Source: Pseudomonas sp. FP453 (GTDB lineage: Bacteria; Pseudomonadota; Gammaproteobacteria; Pseudomonadales; Pseudomonadaceae). Taken from it: DNA of 64,000 bases. The stretch covers positions 1,364,001 to 1,428,000 of the forward strand of contig NZ_CP117435.1 in the NCBI RefSeq assembly GCF_030687495.1, written 5' to 3'. This document shows, piece by piece, positions 17,250 through 26,705 of the stretch (position 1 is its first letter; the number at the start of each line of letters is the position of its first letter). The position numbers were made by a program, and so were the translations under genes. The notes below the pieces were generated by a model. The model was not told the origin of the DNA. It did not search any database and saw only the letters and a program-made list of their open reading frames with translations.

Positions 17250-18674
17250 TCAGTGCTTGAACATCACATGCCGAACAGTGGTGTAGTCCTCCAGCCCGTA
17301 CATGGACATGTCCTTGCCATACCCCGACAGTTTCTGACCGCCATGGGGCATTTCGCTGACCAACATGAAGTGGGTATTCACCCAGGTGCAGCCGTACTGC
17401 AAGCGCGCGGCCAAACGGTGGGCGCGTCCTACATCGGCGGTCCACACGGATGACGCCAGGCCGTAGTCCGAATCGTTGGCCCAGCCCAGCACCTGGGCTT
17501 CATCGCTGAACTTGGTCACCGACACCACCGGGCCGAACACCTCGCGGCGCACGATTTCATCGTCCTGTTGTGCGTCGGCCAGCACGGTCGGTTCGAAGAA
17601 GAAACCATTGCCTTCCACGGCCTTGCCGCCGGTGATCAGGCGGATATGCGGCTGCGCCACGGCACGTTCGACAAACCCGGCCACGCGGTCACGGTGTTGC
17701 GCGGTGATCAGCGGCCCCAGCTCGGTGGTCGGATCATCCTGCAAGCCGTGCTTGATACTGGCGACTGCCGCGCCGAGCTTCTCGACAAACGCGTCGTAGA
17801 TCTCCGCCTGGGCGTAGATCCGGCACGCCGCGGTGCAATCCTGGCCGGCGTTGTAGAAACCGAAGGTACGGATGCCTTCCACGGCGGCGTCGATATCCGC
17901 GTCGTTGAAGATGATCACCGGCGCCTTGCCGCCCAGCTCCATGTGCATGCGCTTCACGCTGTCGGCGGTGCTGGCGATGATGTTCGCGCCGGTGGCGATG
18001 GAGCCGGTCAGCGACACCATGCGCACTTTCGGGTGGTTCACCAGCGGGCTGCCCACCGTTGGCCCACGGCCGAATACCAGATTGAGCACGCCCGCCGGGA
18101 AAATGTCCGCCGCCAGTTCGACCATGCGCAGCGCGGTCAGCGGGGTTTGTTCCGACGGCTTGAGCACCACGGTATTACCGGCAGCAAGGGCGGGGGCGAT
18201 TTTCCACGCGACCATCATCAGCGGGTAGTTCCACGGTGCGATGGAGGCGATCACGCCCACCGGATCGCGACGGATCATCGAGGTGTGGCCCGGCAAGTAC
18301 TCACCGCCAGCCGAACCGCTCATGCACCGGCTGGCGCCGGCAAAGAAGCGGAACACGTCGGCAATCGCCGGGATCTCGTCGTTCAGCGCCGCGCTGTAGG
18401 GTTTGCCGCAGTTGTCCGATTCCAGCTTGGCCAGTTCTTCGCCGTGGGCTTCGATGGCGTCCGCCAGTTTCAGCAGCAGCAGGGAACGGTCTTTCGGCGG
18501 GGTTTGCGACCAGCTTTCGAACGCGGCATCAGCAGCACGCACGGCGGCGTCGACCTGGGCTTCGCTGGCTTCGTTGATTTCCACCAGCACACGGCCGAGT
18601 GCCGGGTTGAAGATGGCTTGGGCCGGGCCTTCGCCGGCGACCAGGTGGCCGTTGATCAGTAATTTGGTTTGCAT
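17250..18674 (-). CDS. Gamma-aminobutyraldehyde dehydrogenase (PatD/YdcW-like), copy 1
   Basis: The 474-aa NAD-dependent aldehyde dehydrogenase should convert 4-aminobutanal to GABA. Visible are the NAD-binding [38 protein letters not shown] with the general-base Glu near residue 245, and the catalytic Cys in [15 protein letters not shown] near residue 280, a phrase typical of PatD. Length matches E. coli PatD (474). It is the gene after the ABC permeases, reproducing the ydcSTUV-patD order. A second paralogue lies upstream at 23063-24550. Confidence 0.88.
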   Translation of the reverse strand: MQTKLLINGHLVAGEGPAQAIFNPALGRVLVEINEASEAQVDAAVRAADAAFESWSQTPPKDRSLLLLKLADAIEAHGEELAKLESDNCGKPYSAALNDEIPAIADVFRFFAGASRCMSGSAGGEYLPGHTSMIRRDPVGVIASIAPWNYPLMMVAWKIAPALAAGNTVVLKPSEQTPLTALRMVELAADIFPAGVLNLVFGRGPTVGSPLVNHPKVRMVSLTGSIATGANIIASTADSVKRMHMELGGKAPVIIFNDADIDAAVEGIRTFGFYNAGQDCTAACRIYAQAEIYDAFVEKLGAAVASIKHGLQDDPTTELGPLITAQHRDRVAGFVERAVAQPHIRLITGGKAVEGNGFFFEPTVLADAQQDDEIVRREVFGPVVSVTKFSDEAQVLGWANDSDYGLASSVWTADVGRAHRLAARLQYGCTWVNTHFMLVSEMPHGGQKLSGYGKDMSMYGLEDYTTVRHVMFKH

Positions 18675-18726
18675 GGTTCAGCTCTCCACAAACTATTGTT
18701 ATCTCCCTGAAGAAACCCGATTCAAC

Positions 18727-18798
18727 TGTGGGAGCTGGCTTGCCTGCGATAGCGGTATCGACTGCACCACCGCTATCGCAGGCAAGCCAGCTCCCACA
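18727..18798. repeat. REPIN (AGCTGGCTTGCCTGCGAT type)
   Basis: Two inverted GTGGGAGCTGGCTTGCCTGCGATAGCGGT arms (arm core given) are separated by about a dozen bases, between a permease gene and the patD-like gene. Confidence 0.9.
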
Positions 18799-18823
18799 TT
18801 GATCGTGTTTCAACAGTGGCAAT

Positions 18824-19634
18824 TTATTTACCGCCACTCCCCGCCACGCTTTCACCGCCGCGCGTCAGGTAATAGGCACCGAGAATCGGGAACATCGTCA
18901 CCAGCATCACCAGCATCGCCACCACGTTGGTCACCGGCACATCCCGTGGGCGGCTCAACTGGTTGAGCAGCCACAACGGCAAGGTGCGCTCGTGGCCAGC
19001 GGTAAACGTGGTGACGATGATTTCGTCGAACGACAGCGCAAACGCGAGCATGCCGCCGGCCAGCAGCGCCGAGCCGAGGTTGGGCATGATGATGTAGCGG
19101 AAGGTCTGCCAGCCGTCGGCGCCGAGGTCCATCGAGGCTTCGATCAGACTGTGGGAAGTGCGGCGCAAACGGGCGATCACGTTGTTGTAGACGATCACCA
19201 CGCAGAAGGTCGCGTGGCCGACGATGATGGTGAACATCCCCGGCTCGATGCCCAGGGTCTTGAACGTCGCCAGCAAGGCGATACCGGTGATGATCCCCGG
19301 CAGCGCAATCGGCAGGATCAAACATCAGCGACACACCCTGCTTGCCGAAGAACTCGCGGCGATACAAGGCCGCCGAGGCCAGCGTGCCGAGCACCATGGC
19401 AATCAGCGTGGCGATGGCCGCGATCTGCAACGACAGCTTGATCGCTTCCAGCACGTCCGGCCGGGCGAAGGCCACGCTGAACCACTTCAAGGTAAAACCC
19501 TGGGGTGGAAAGCTGAACGCGGCTTCTTCGGTGTTGAAGGCGTAGAGGAAGATGATCAGGATCGGGAAGTGCAAAAACACCAGGCCGCCCCAGGCTGCGA
19601 TCTTCAAGCCTAATGAGGATTTTTCAGAGTGCAT
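18824..19634 (-). CDS. ABC transporter permease (YdcV/PotC-like), interrupted by one extra base
   Basis: The composite 269-aa inner-membrane permease has six helices and the EAA loop ([22 protein letters not shown]). The start is ATG 19634, overlapping the preceding permease by 11 bases. The reading frame breaks in an AAA run at 19320-19322. Removing one base joins GVSLM to [13 protein letters not shown], the expected PotC-type continuation. It would pair with the permease encoded at 19624-20554 to import a polyamine such as putrescine. The break is most simply a sequencing error. If real, the permease is inactive. Confidence 0.85.
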
Positions 19635-20554
19635 CGAAGGCCCCCAGGCGTTTGACGATGGACAGGTAAACCGCGATCAGCACGATCGGCACCAGGGTGA
19701 ACGCCGCCGCCATGGGCATATTGCCGATGGCGCCTTGCTGGGCGTAGACCATGCCGCCGACGAAGTAACCCGGCGGCCCGACAAGTTGCGGCACGATGAA
19801 GTCGCCCAAGGTCAGCGAGAAGGTGAAGATCGAACCGGCGGCAATCCCCCGGGATCGACAGCGGCAGAATCACCTGCATAAACGTCTGGCGCGGCTTGGC
19901 GCCCAGGTCGGCCGAGGCTTGCAGCAATGACGGCGGCAAACGCTCCAGCGAGGCCTGGATCGGCAGGATCATGAACGGCAGCCAGATGTAGACAAACACC
20001 ATGAACCGCCCCAGGTGCGAGGTGCTCAAGGTGCTGCCGCCCACGCCGGGAATGCCCAGCACGAACTGCAACACTGGTTCCAACCCCAGGTGTTGCACGA
20101 ACCATTGCGCCACGCCGCCCTTGGCCAGCAGCAAGGTCCAGGCATAGGCCTTGACGATGTAGCTGGCCCACATCGGCATCATCACCGCGATGTAGAAAAA
20201 CGCCTTGGTCTTGCCCGTGGTGTAGCGCGCCATGTAGTAGGCGATGGGGAAGGCCACCACGGCGCTGGCGATGGACACCACAATCGCCATGCTCAGAGTG
20301 CGCAGGATGATGTCGAAGTTCGACGGCTGGAACAGCGCGGCGAAGTTGGCCAGGGTCAGGTCCGGCGTGACCGCCATGGTGAAGTCGTCAAAGGTGTAGA
20401 ACCCTTGCCAGAGCAAGGTCAGCAGCGAGCCGAGGTAGATCGCGCCAAACCAGATCAACGGCGGGATCAACAACATCGCCAGGTACAGGTTGGGCTTGCG
20501 GTACAGCAGGTTGGAAAACCTGCGCATCGGCGGTTGGGAAAGGGCCAGGTTCAT
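19624..20554 (-). CDS. ABC transporter permease (YdcU/PotB-like), interrupted by one extra base
   Basis: The composite 309-aa permease has a long N-terminus, six membrane helices and an EAA loop ([22 protein letters not shown]). The frame breaks in a CCCCC run at 19846-19850. With one base less, LPLSIPG continues into [23 protein letters not shown], the normal PotB sequence. ATG 20554 is 1 base from the ATPase gene stop. It is part of the ydcSTUV-like operon. The second break in the same operon, also a homopolymer insertion, argues for sequence error rather than pseudogenes. Confidence 0.85.
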
Positions 20555-20555
20555 G

Positions 20556-21590
20556 TCACACCTCGCCTGCGATATCGGTCAGTGGCGTCATGGCTTCACG
20601 GGCCCAGCGCGCGGTGATCGACTGGCCGACCTGATGGCCGCTGCTGATGTCCAGCCACTGGTTGTTGGCCTGGCTGATGTTCAACGCCTGGCCGTTTTCC
20701 AGTTTCAGCTCATAACGCGTGGCGCTGCCCTGGTATTGGATATCGTGCAGCAGGCCGCTGACTTCCACTTCGCCAGCCGCCAGCGGGCCTTCGGCAAAAC
20801 GCACGTGTTCCGGGCGGATCGAAAACGGCTGGGCGCTGCCGCTGAGGCGCTGGGCCAGCTCGCCGCGAATCACGTTGGAGGTGCCGACAAACTCGGCGAC
20901 AAAGGTGGTAGCGGGCTTCATGTACAGGTTGCGTGGGGTATCGACCTGTTCGATGCGGCCCTTGTTGAACACCGCCACCCGGTCAGACATCGACAGCGCT
21001 TCGGTCTGGTCGTGGGTCACGAAGATAAAGGTGATGCCGAGCTGGCGTTGCAGCTTTTTCAGCTCGCTTTGCATCTGCTCGCGCAGCTTGAGGTCGAGGG
21101 CACCCAGCGGCTCATCCAGCAGCAATACCCGTGGGCGATTGACCAGGGCGCGGGCCAGGGCCACACGCTGGCGCTGGCCGCCGGACAGTTGCACCGGCTT
21201 GCGCTCGCCGTAGCCGCCGAGGGCGACCATCCCCAGGGCTTCCTCGGCACGGTTGAGGCGCTCGGTCTTGCCGACGCCCTTGACCTTGAGGCCATAGGCC
21301 ACGTTGTCGCGCACATTCATATGGGGGAACAGCGCGTAATCCTGAAACACGGTGTTTACGTCGCGCTGATACGGCGGCAAGCCTGCGGCTTCCTCGCCAT
21401 GAATACGGATCGAGCCTGCGCTCGGTTGCTCGAACCCGGCGATCAGGCGCAGGCACGTGGTCTTGCCCGAGCCGGAAGGGCCGAGCATGGAAAAGAACTC
21501 GCCGTCCTGGATATCGATGGAAACCCGGTCAACGGCTTTCACTTCGCCGAACTGACGGGAAACGTGGGTGAATTGGACTGCAAGCGTCAT
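20556..21590 (-). CDS. ABC transporter ATP-binding protein (YdcT/PotA-like)
   Basis: The 344-aa ATPase powers the polyamine-type importer. It shows the Walker A GPSGSGKTT near residue 40, the Q-loop, signature LSGGQRQRVALARAL near 140, Walker B VLLLDEPLGALD, the H-loop, and a C-terminal TOBE regulatory domain. I set the start at ATG 21590. The longer frame to 21767 runs through a REPIN and has no ribosome site. It sits 1 base ahead of the first permease gene and 246 bases behind the binding-protein gene, with a REPIN in that gap. Confidence 0.92.
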   Translation of the reverse strand: MTLAVQFTHVSRQFGEVKAVDRVSIDIQDGEFFSMLGPSGSGKTTCLRLIAGFEQPSAGSIRIHGEEAAGLPPYQRDVNTVFQDYALFPHMNVRDNVAYGLKVKGVGKTERLNRAEEALGMVALGGYGERKPVQLSGGQRQRVALARALVNRPRVLLLDEPLGALDLKLREQMQSELKKLQRQLGITFIFVTHDQTEALSMSDRVAVFNKGRIEQVDTPRNLYMKPATTFVAEFVGTSNVIRGELAQRLSGSAQPFSIRPEHVRFAEGPLAAGEVEVSGLLHDIQYQGSATRYELKLENGQALNISQANNQWLDISSGHQVGQSITARWAREAMTPLTDIAGEV

Positions 21591-21693
21591 GGTGCGGTGC
21601 TCCGAAAAGGCACGGGTCGTCGCAGCGGCCCGGCCTGGACTTCTGAAAAAACGGATATCGGTGAAGGCGGTCAGCAATGTGGGCGCTGGCTTC

Positions 21694-21796
21694 TGTGGGA
21701 GCTGGCTTGCCTGCGATGGCATCACCTCGGTGTAACAGACACACCGAGGCGCCTGCATCGCGGGCAAGTCGAGGCGTCGAACCGCCGGCTCCCACA
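21694..21796. repeat. REPIN, partly degenerate
   Basis: A GTGGGAGCTGGCTTGCCTGCGAT arm faces a mutated arm, with an ACCTCGGTGT/ACACCGAGGC stem between them. A further half-site (AGCCAGCTCCCA) follows at 21799-21810. It lies between the binding-protein and ATPase genes, where such elements often cap mRNA segments. Confidence 0.8.
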
Positions 21797-21836
21797 GAAG
21801 CCAGCTCCCAACAAGCTAGCTCCTTGTGTTCAGGAA

Positions 21837-22988
21837 CTAGCGGCCGCCCATGATCGCAATGTAGTCCTGGGTCCAGCGGCTATACGGCACAAACTTGCCG
21901 CCCTCAGCCTGCGGGGTTTTCCAGAAGGCGATCTTGTCGAACTGGTCGAAACCATTGGTCTTGCAACCCTCGGCGCCGAGCAGTTCGCTTTCCTTGCACG
22001 CCGCAGGCACCGCCGGCAGCGAGCCGAACCAGGCCGCCACGTCGCCCTGCACCTTCGGTTGCAGCGACCAGTCCATCCACTTGTAGGCACAGTTCGGGTG
22101 CTTGGCCTCGCTGTGCAACATGGTGGTGTCGGCCCAGCCGGTGGCGCCTTCCTTGGGGATGGTCGACGCAATCGGCTGCTTCTCGTTGACCAGGCCGTTG
22201 ACCTGATATGGCCACGCGCTGGACGCCACCACGCCTTCGTTCTTGAAGTCGCTCATTTGCACGGTGGTGTCGTGCCAGTAGCGGTGGATCAACGGTTGCT
22301 GGGCGCGCAACAGGTCGAGCACGGCCTTGTATTGGGTTTCGGTCAGTTCATACGGGTTCTGGATACCCAGTTCCGGCTTGGTCGACTTGAGGTACAGCGC
22401 GGCGTCGGCGATGTAGATCGGGCCGTCATACGCCTGCACGCGGCCCTTGTTCGGCTTGCCGTCCGGCAGGTTTTGCGGGTCGAACAGCACGTTCCAGCTG
22501 GTGGGCGCGGTCTTGAACACATTGGTGTTGTACATCAACACGTTCGGGCCCCACTGGTACGGGGTGCCGTAGGTTTGCTGGCCAACCACGTACCACGGCG
22601 CATCCTTGAGGCGCGGGTCGATGTTCTTCCAGTTGGGGATCAACGCGGTGTTGATCGGCTGTACGCGCTTGCCCACGATCAAACGCAGCGAAGCATCGCC
22701 CGAGGCGGTGACCAGGTCATAGCCGCCCTTGGCCATCAGGCTGACCATTTCGTCAGAGGTGGCGGCGGTTTTCACATTGACCTTGCAGCCGGTTTCCTTC
22801 TCGAAACCGGTGACCCAATCGTAGGCCTTGTCGCTTTCGCCACGTTCGATATAACCGGGCCAGGCGACGATATCCAGCTGGCCTTCGCCAGCGCCTACAG
22901 CCTTGAGCGGTTCGGCGGCCTGCAGGCTGGCGCTGGCCAGCAGCGCGGTGGCCAGGGCACTGAGCAGTGCGGTCTTGTGCGCGGACAT
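21837..22988 (-). CDS. Periplasmic polyamine-type substrate-binding protein (YdcS-like)
   Basis: The 383-aa binding protein has a Sec signal peptide (about residues 1-25, ending near ASLQAAEP). The mature N-terminus, LDIVAWPGYIERGESDKAYD followed by ATSDEMVSLMAKGGYDLV, closely resembles E. coli YdcS, a PotD/SpuD relative linked to putrescine. ATG 22988 has GAGGGA upstream. An in-frame start 45 bases earlier lacks support. It would deliver putrescine or a related amine to the permeases encoded downstream. Confidence 0.88.
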   Translation of the reverse strand: MSAHKTALLSALATALLASASLQAAEPLKAVGAGEGQLDIVAWPGYIERGESDKAYDWVTGFEKETGCKVNVKTAATSDEMVSLMAKGGYDLVTASGDASLRLIVGKRVQPINTALIPNWKNIDPRLKDAPWYVVGQQTYGTPYQWGPNVLMYNTNVFKTAPTSWNVLFDPQNLPDGKPNKGRVQAYDGPIYIADAALYLKSTKPELGIQNPYELTETQYKAVLDLLRAQQPLIHRYWHDTTVQMSDFKNEGVVASSAWPYQVNGLVNEKQPIASTIPKEGATGWADTTMLHSEAKHPNCAYKWMDWSLQPKVQGDVAAWFGSLPAVPAACKESELLGAEGCKTNGFDQFDKIAFWKTPQAEGGKFVPYSRWTQDYIAIMGGR

Positions 22989-23062
22989 GGGGGTTCCCTC
23001 TTCTTTAATTATGGTCGGGGCAGTTTTTCGCAAACCGGTGACGCATGAGCTTAGTTGTTGTT

Positions 23063-24550
23063 TTAGAGATGCTGGCCGTGGCGCGCCATGATGTGGCGCA
23101 CCACGCTGTAGTCCTGTAGCGAATCGCTGGACAGATCTTTGCCATACCCCGAGCGCTTCAAACCGCCGTGGGGCATTTCGCTGACCAGCATGAAGTGGCT
23201 ATTGATCCAGGTGCAGCCGTATTGCAGGCGGGCTGCGACCTGCATGGCCTTGTCCAGGTTCTGGGTCCACACGGAGGACGCCAGGCCGTATTCGGAGTCG
23301 TTGGCCCAGTCCACCGCCTGCTCCAGTTCGTCGAAGCGGGTCACGGTGACCACCGGGCCGAACACCTCGCGCTGGACGATTTCATCATTCTGTTTACAGC
23401 CGGCCAGCAGCGTCGGCTGGTAATAGAAGCCGGCGCCGGAATGCACGGCGGCGCCGGTCACGCGTTCGATATGCGGCTGGCCGAGGGCGCGTTCGACAAA
23501 GCTGGCCACGCGGTCGCGCTGGCGCGTGCTGATCAGCGGGCCGAGCTCGTTGTCGGCATCGCGTTTGCCGGCAAAGCGCAGGCTACTGACCGCTGCGCCC
23601 AGCTCGGCGACCAACTTGTCGTGAATCCCGGCCTGGGCGTAGATGCGGCAGGCAGCGGTGCAATCCTGGCCGGCGTTGTAGTAGCCATAGGCGCGCACGC
23701 CCTCGACCACGGCTTGCAGGTCGGCGTCGTTGCACACGATCACCGGCGCTTTGCCGCCGAGTTCCAGGTGCGTGCGTTTCAGGGTTTTCGACGCGGCTTG
23801 CAGGATTTTCTGCCCGGTGACGATATCGCCGGTCAGCGAGACCATGCGCACTTTCCCGTGGCTGACCAAATGGCTGCCGACGCCTTCGCCGCCGCCACAC
23901 AGAATGTTGATCACCCCGCGCGGCAGCAGTTGGCTGAGGGCCGGTGCCAGGGCGAGGATCGACAGCGGCGTGTGCTCGGAAGGTTTGAACACCAGGGTAT
24001 TGCCGGCCGCCAGGGCGGGCGCGATTTTCCACGCGGCCATCATCAGCGGGTAGTTCCACGGCGCAATCGAGGCGACCACACCAATCGGATCGCGGCGCAC
24101 CATGCTGGTGTAGCCCGGCAGGTATTCGCCGCTGAGCTGGCCGGTCTGGCAACGCACCGCACCGGCGAAGAAGCGGAACACATCGACGGTGGCGCTCAGG
24201 TCATCCTGGCGCGCCAGGTGCAACGGCTTGCCGCAGTTCAGGGCTTCCAGGCGGGCGAGGTAATCGGCTTGTTTTTCGATGGCATCGGCGATGCCGAGCA
24301 AGATGTTCGAGCGTTGTTGCGGCGTGGTCCGCGACCAACCGGCAAAGGCGCGGTGGGCGGCGAGGATCGCGCTTTCGACTTGCTCGGTGCTGGCTTCGGC
24401 AATCTGGGTGAGGACTTCACCGGTGGCCGGGTTGAGGATCGGCTCGGCAAACCCCTGGCCCTGGACCAGTTCGCCGTCGATCAGCAACGCAGTGAGCAGC
24501 GGGGTGGGCGCGCCGGACATTTTTCGCGATCTCTTTTCTTGTGTGGCCAT
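23063..24550 (-). CDS. Gamma-aminobutyraldehyde dehydrogenase (PatD-like), copy 2
   Basis: The 495-aa aldehyde dehydrogenase is closely related to the one at 17250-18674: both have [18 protein letters not shown] or [10 protein letters not shown], and [17 protein letters not shown] with the catalytic Cys. This copy has an N-terminal extension of about 20 basic residues; translation could also begin at ATG 24520. It is the first structural gene of the polyamine operon, 74 bases ahead of the binding-protein gene and 102 bases behind the LysR gene. Two enzymes may serve putrescine- and spermidine-derived aldehydes respectively (inference). Confidence 0.85.
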   Translation of the reverse strand: MATQEKRSRKMSGAPTPLLTALLIDGELVQGQGFAEPILNPATGEVLTQIAEASTEQVESAILAAHRAFAGWSRTTPQQRSNILLGIADAIEKQADYLARLEALNCGKPLHLARQDDLSATVDVFRFFAGAVRCQTGQLSGEYLPGYTSMVRRDPIGVVASIAPWNYPLMMAAWKIAPALAAGNTLVFKPSEHTPLSILALAPALSQLLPRGVINILCGGGEGVGSHLVSHGKVRMVSLTGDIVTGQKILQAASKTLKRTHLELGGKAPVIVCNDADLQAVVEGVRAYGYYNAGQDCTAACRIYAQAGIHDKLVAELGAAVSSLRFAGKRDADNELGPLISTRQRDRVASFVERALGQPHIERVTGAAVHSGAGFYYQPTLLAGCKQNDEIVQREVFGPVVTVTRFDELEQAVDWANDSEYGLASSVWTQNLDKAMQVAARLQYGCTWINSHFMLVSEMPHGGLKRSGYGKDLSSDSLQDYSVVRHIMARHGQHL

Positions 24551-24652
24551 GGGCGTTCTCTTACGAGGGCCTGACCTTTCTCTTATGGATGCACAGAGAC
24601 TAGAGGTCAGGCGCGAGGTCAACAAATACTAAATACTGAATGCAGCATTCGA

Positions 24653-25564
24653 TTAAATAGATGGCTTGCGTGGGTGCGGCTGTTCGCGCGCGACCGTCAG
24701 GAACGGGTCGACCAAGGCCGGCCGCGCGGTGCCACGGCGCCAGGCCAGGCCGACGTCGAGGGTCTGGCTGAGGTCGGCAATCGGCCGCGCTTCAATAATG
24801 TCGCCCTCCAGTGACCAGGGGCGGTAGGTCATGTCGGGCTGGATCGACACGCCCAGGCCCGCTGCCACCAGGCTTCGGACGGCTTCGGTGGAAGCTGTGC
24901 GCAAAGTGACGCGTGGCTGTAGGCCGGCGCCGGCCCACAGGCGCTGGGCGTTGTGGCCCATTTCATCGACGTTCAACTGGATCAGCGGCTCGCGCGCCAC
25001 ATCGGCGAGGTTGATGCTGTCGTGCTCCAGCAGCGGGTGTTGCGCCGGTAGCCACAGGCGGTGCGGCGAGTGGGTGAGCACTTCGGTTTGCAGGGCGTGG
25101 CGGTCTTCGAGGTTGGAAAGGATCAGCACGCCGACGTCGATTTCGCCGCTGACCAGCAAATGTTCGATGTACGGGCGCTCGTCCTCCATCACACGGATTT
25201 CCACATTGGGGTAGGCGCGCTGGAAGCGGGTGAGCAGATCCGCCAGGTAATAACCGGCCACCAGGCTGGTCACGCCGATGATCAACTGCCCGGCCACTTG
25301 GTCGGTGCTCTGTTGCAGGCTGCGCTTGGCGTTATCGACGGTGGCGAGAATCAGGTGGGCCTGGCGCAGGAATTGATGACCCTGGTGGGTCAGGGTCATG
25401 CCCTTGGCGTGGCGGTTGAACAGGTTGACGCCGATTTCCTGCTCCAGTTGCTGGATCGCCAGGGTCAGTGTGGACTGGGAAATAAAGGCGGTCTGCGCAG
25501 CGGCCGAGATCGATCCGGTCTCGGCCACGGCGATAAAGTGCCGGATTTGACGCAAGGTCATCAT
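24653..25564 (-). CDS. LysR-family transcriptional regulator
   Basis: The 303-aa regulator has an N-terminal winged helix (LRQIRHFIAVAETGSISAAA, then QSTLTLAIQQLEQEIGVNLF) and a C-terminal effector domain. There are two adjacent ATG codons (25564, 25561). It is codirectional with, and immediately upstream of, the polyamine transport and oxidation genes, so it is the obvious candidate regulator of that cluster, although divergent placement is more usual for LysR proteins. The inducer could be a polyamine or an aminoaldehyde. No operator was recognised. Confidence 0.88.
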   Translation of the reverse strand: MMTLRQIRHFIAVAETGSISAAAQTAFISQSTLTLAIQQLEQEIGVNLFNRHAKGMTLTHQGHQFLRQAHLILATVDNAKRSLQQSTDQVAGQLIIGVTSLVAGYYLADLLTRFQRAYPNVEIRVMEDERPYIEHLLVSGEIDVGVLILSNLEDRHALQTEVLTHSPHRLWLPAQHPLLEHDSINLADVAREPLIQLNVDEMGHNAQRLWAGAGLQPRVTLRTASTEAVRSLVAAGLGVSIQPDMTYRPWSLEGDIIEARPIADLSQTLDVGLAWRRGTARPALVDPFLTVAREQPHPRKPSI

Positions 25565-25732
25565 GCTGGAATTACCAGTGGGGTGTTTTTATAGATTTGT
25601 TCGAGTGTATATCGGTTTTAGCGAAGGGTCGTCGCGTTACATCTGGAAGCACTCTAGATCGGGGCTTTTTGGCACTTAGTTTTACGCTGGGGGCCTATTG
25701 GTCCTATGAACCCAAGTGTCTGGAGGCTACGA

Positions 25733-26440
25733 ATGAATACCCGTGGATTGCTCGATCAGCTGCTCAAATCTGGCCAGGACATGTTGCAAAACAAGGCTGG
25801 CGGCCAGCGTAAACAGGACGATAAAGGCGCCTTGGGCGGCTTGCTTGGTGGTGGTGGCCTGGGCAGCCTGCTCGGCGGCGCGGGCGGTGGCGCCCTGGCG
25901 GCGGGGGCCATGGGCCTGCTGCTGGGCAATAAAAAGGCGCGCAAGTTCGGCGGCAAGGCCCTGACCTACGGCGGCCTGGCCGCGTTGGGCGTGATTGCCT
26001 ACAAGGCCTACGGCAACTGGCAGGCGCAACAGGCCACTGCGCCCAAGGGCGAGCCGCAAACTATCGACCGCTTGCCGCCAGCCCAGGTCGAGCAACACAG
26101 CCAGGCCATCCTCAAGGCCCTGGTCGCCGCCGCCAAGGCTGACGGCCATGTCGACGAGCGCGAGCGTACGTTGATCGAAGGCGAATTTACCAAGCTGGAC
26201 AACGACCGCGAGCTGCAAAGCTGGCTCCATGCCGAACTCAACAAACCCCTGGACCCGGCCGACGTGGCCCGCGCGGCAGGCACTCCGGAAATGGCCGCCG
26301 AGATGTACATCGCCAGCGTGATGCTGGTGGACGAGGAAAACTTTATGGAAAAGGCCTACCTCGATGAGTTGGCGCGCCAGCTCAAGCTAGAGCCGGGCCT
26401 GAAGGCCGAACTGGAAAAACAGGTGCGCCTGAACTCGTAA
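25733..26440 (+). CDS. DUF533/TerB-like domain protein
   Basis: The 235-aa product starts MNTRGLLDQLLKSGQDMLQ. A Gly/Ala-rich stretch (about residues 40-75) could be membrane-associated, and a helical C-terminal TerB-like domain contains AAAKADGHVDERERTLIEGE with acidic metal-binding-like residues. This matches DUF533 (YebE-type) proteins, which are inner-membrane associated and of unknown function. GGAGG lies before ATG 25733. It is a single gene followed by a REPIN. Confidence 0.85.
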   Translation: MNTRGLLDQLLKSGQDMLQNKAGGQRKQDDKGALGGLLGGGGLGSLLGGAGGGALAAGAMGLLLGNKKARKFGGKALTYGGLAALGVIAYKAYGNWQAQQATAPKGEPQTIDRLPPAQVEQHSQAILKALVAAAKADGHVDERERTLIEGEFTKLDNDRELQSWLHAELNKPLDPADVARAAGTPEMAAEMYIASVMLVDEENFMEKAYLDELARQLKLEPGLKAELEKQVRLNS

Positions 26441-26464
26441 TCACTGACACAACAGGAATCAAAA

Positions 26465-26554
26465 TGTGGGAGCGGGCTTGCCCGCGAATGCGGTGTTTCA
26501 GTCACTGAATGTGCTGGCTGACCCACCGCCCTCGCGAGCAAGCCCGCTCCCACA
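26465..26554. repeat. REPIN (GCGGGCTTGCCCGC type)
   Basis: Inverted GTGGGAGCGGGCTTGC arms span about 90 bases between the DUF533 gene and wspA. It is the same subtype as 17134-17222. Confidence 0.85.
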
Positions 26555-26705
26555 GTTTTTTACCGAGTCAGGCTTTGTTCCGTAGGAGGGCAGCTACCCG
26601 GGTTGTTTTTGGATTATGTGAGCATTCCATCAAAACCCGTTGATTAATGAGGGCTTCTGCTCAGCTATACTCCCCTCCATTTGAATGGCCCTCCGAGGAA
26701 TTACT

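Noticed and set aside
20490..23048. An 852-residue plus-strand frame over the ABC transporter genes
   Set aside because: It runs antisense to well-supported ATPase and binding-protein genes and through a REPIN. Composition is typical of high-GC shadow frames.
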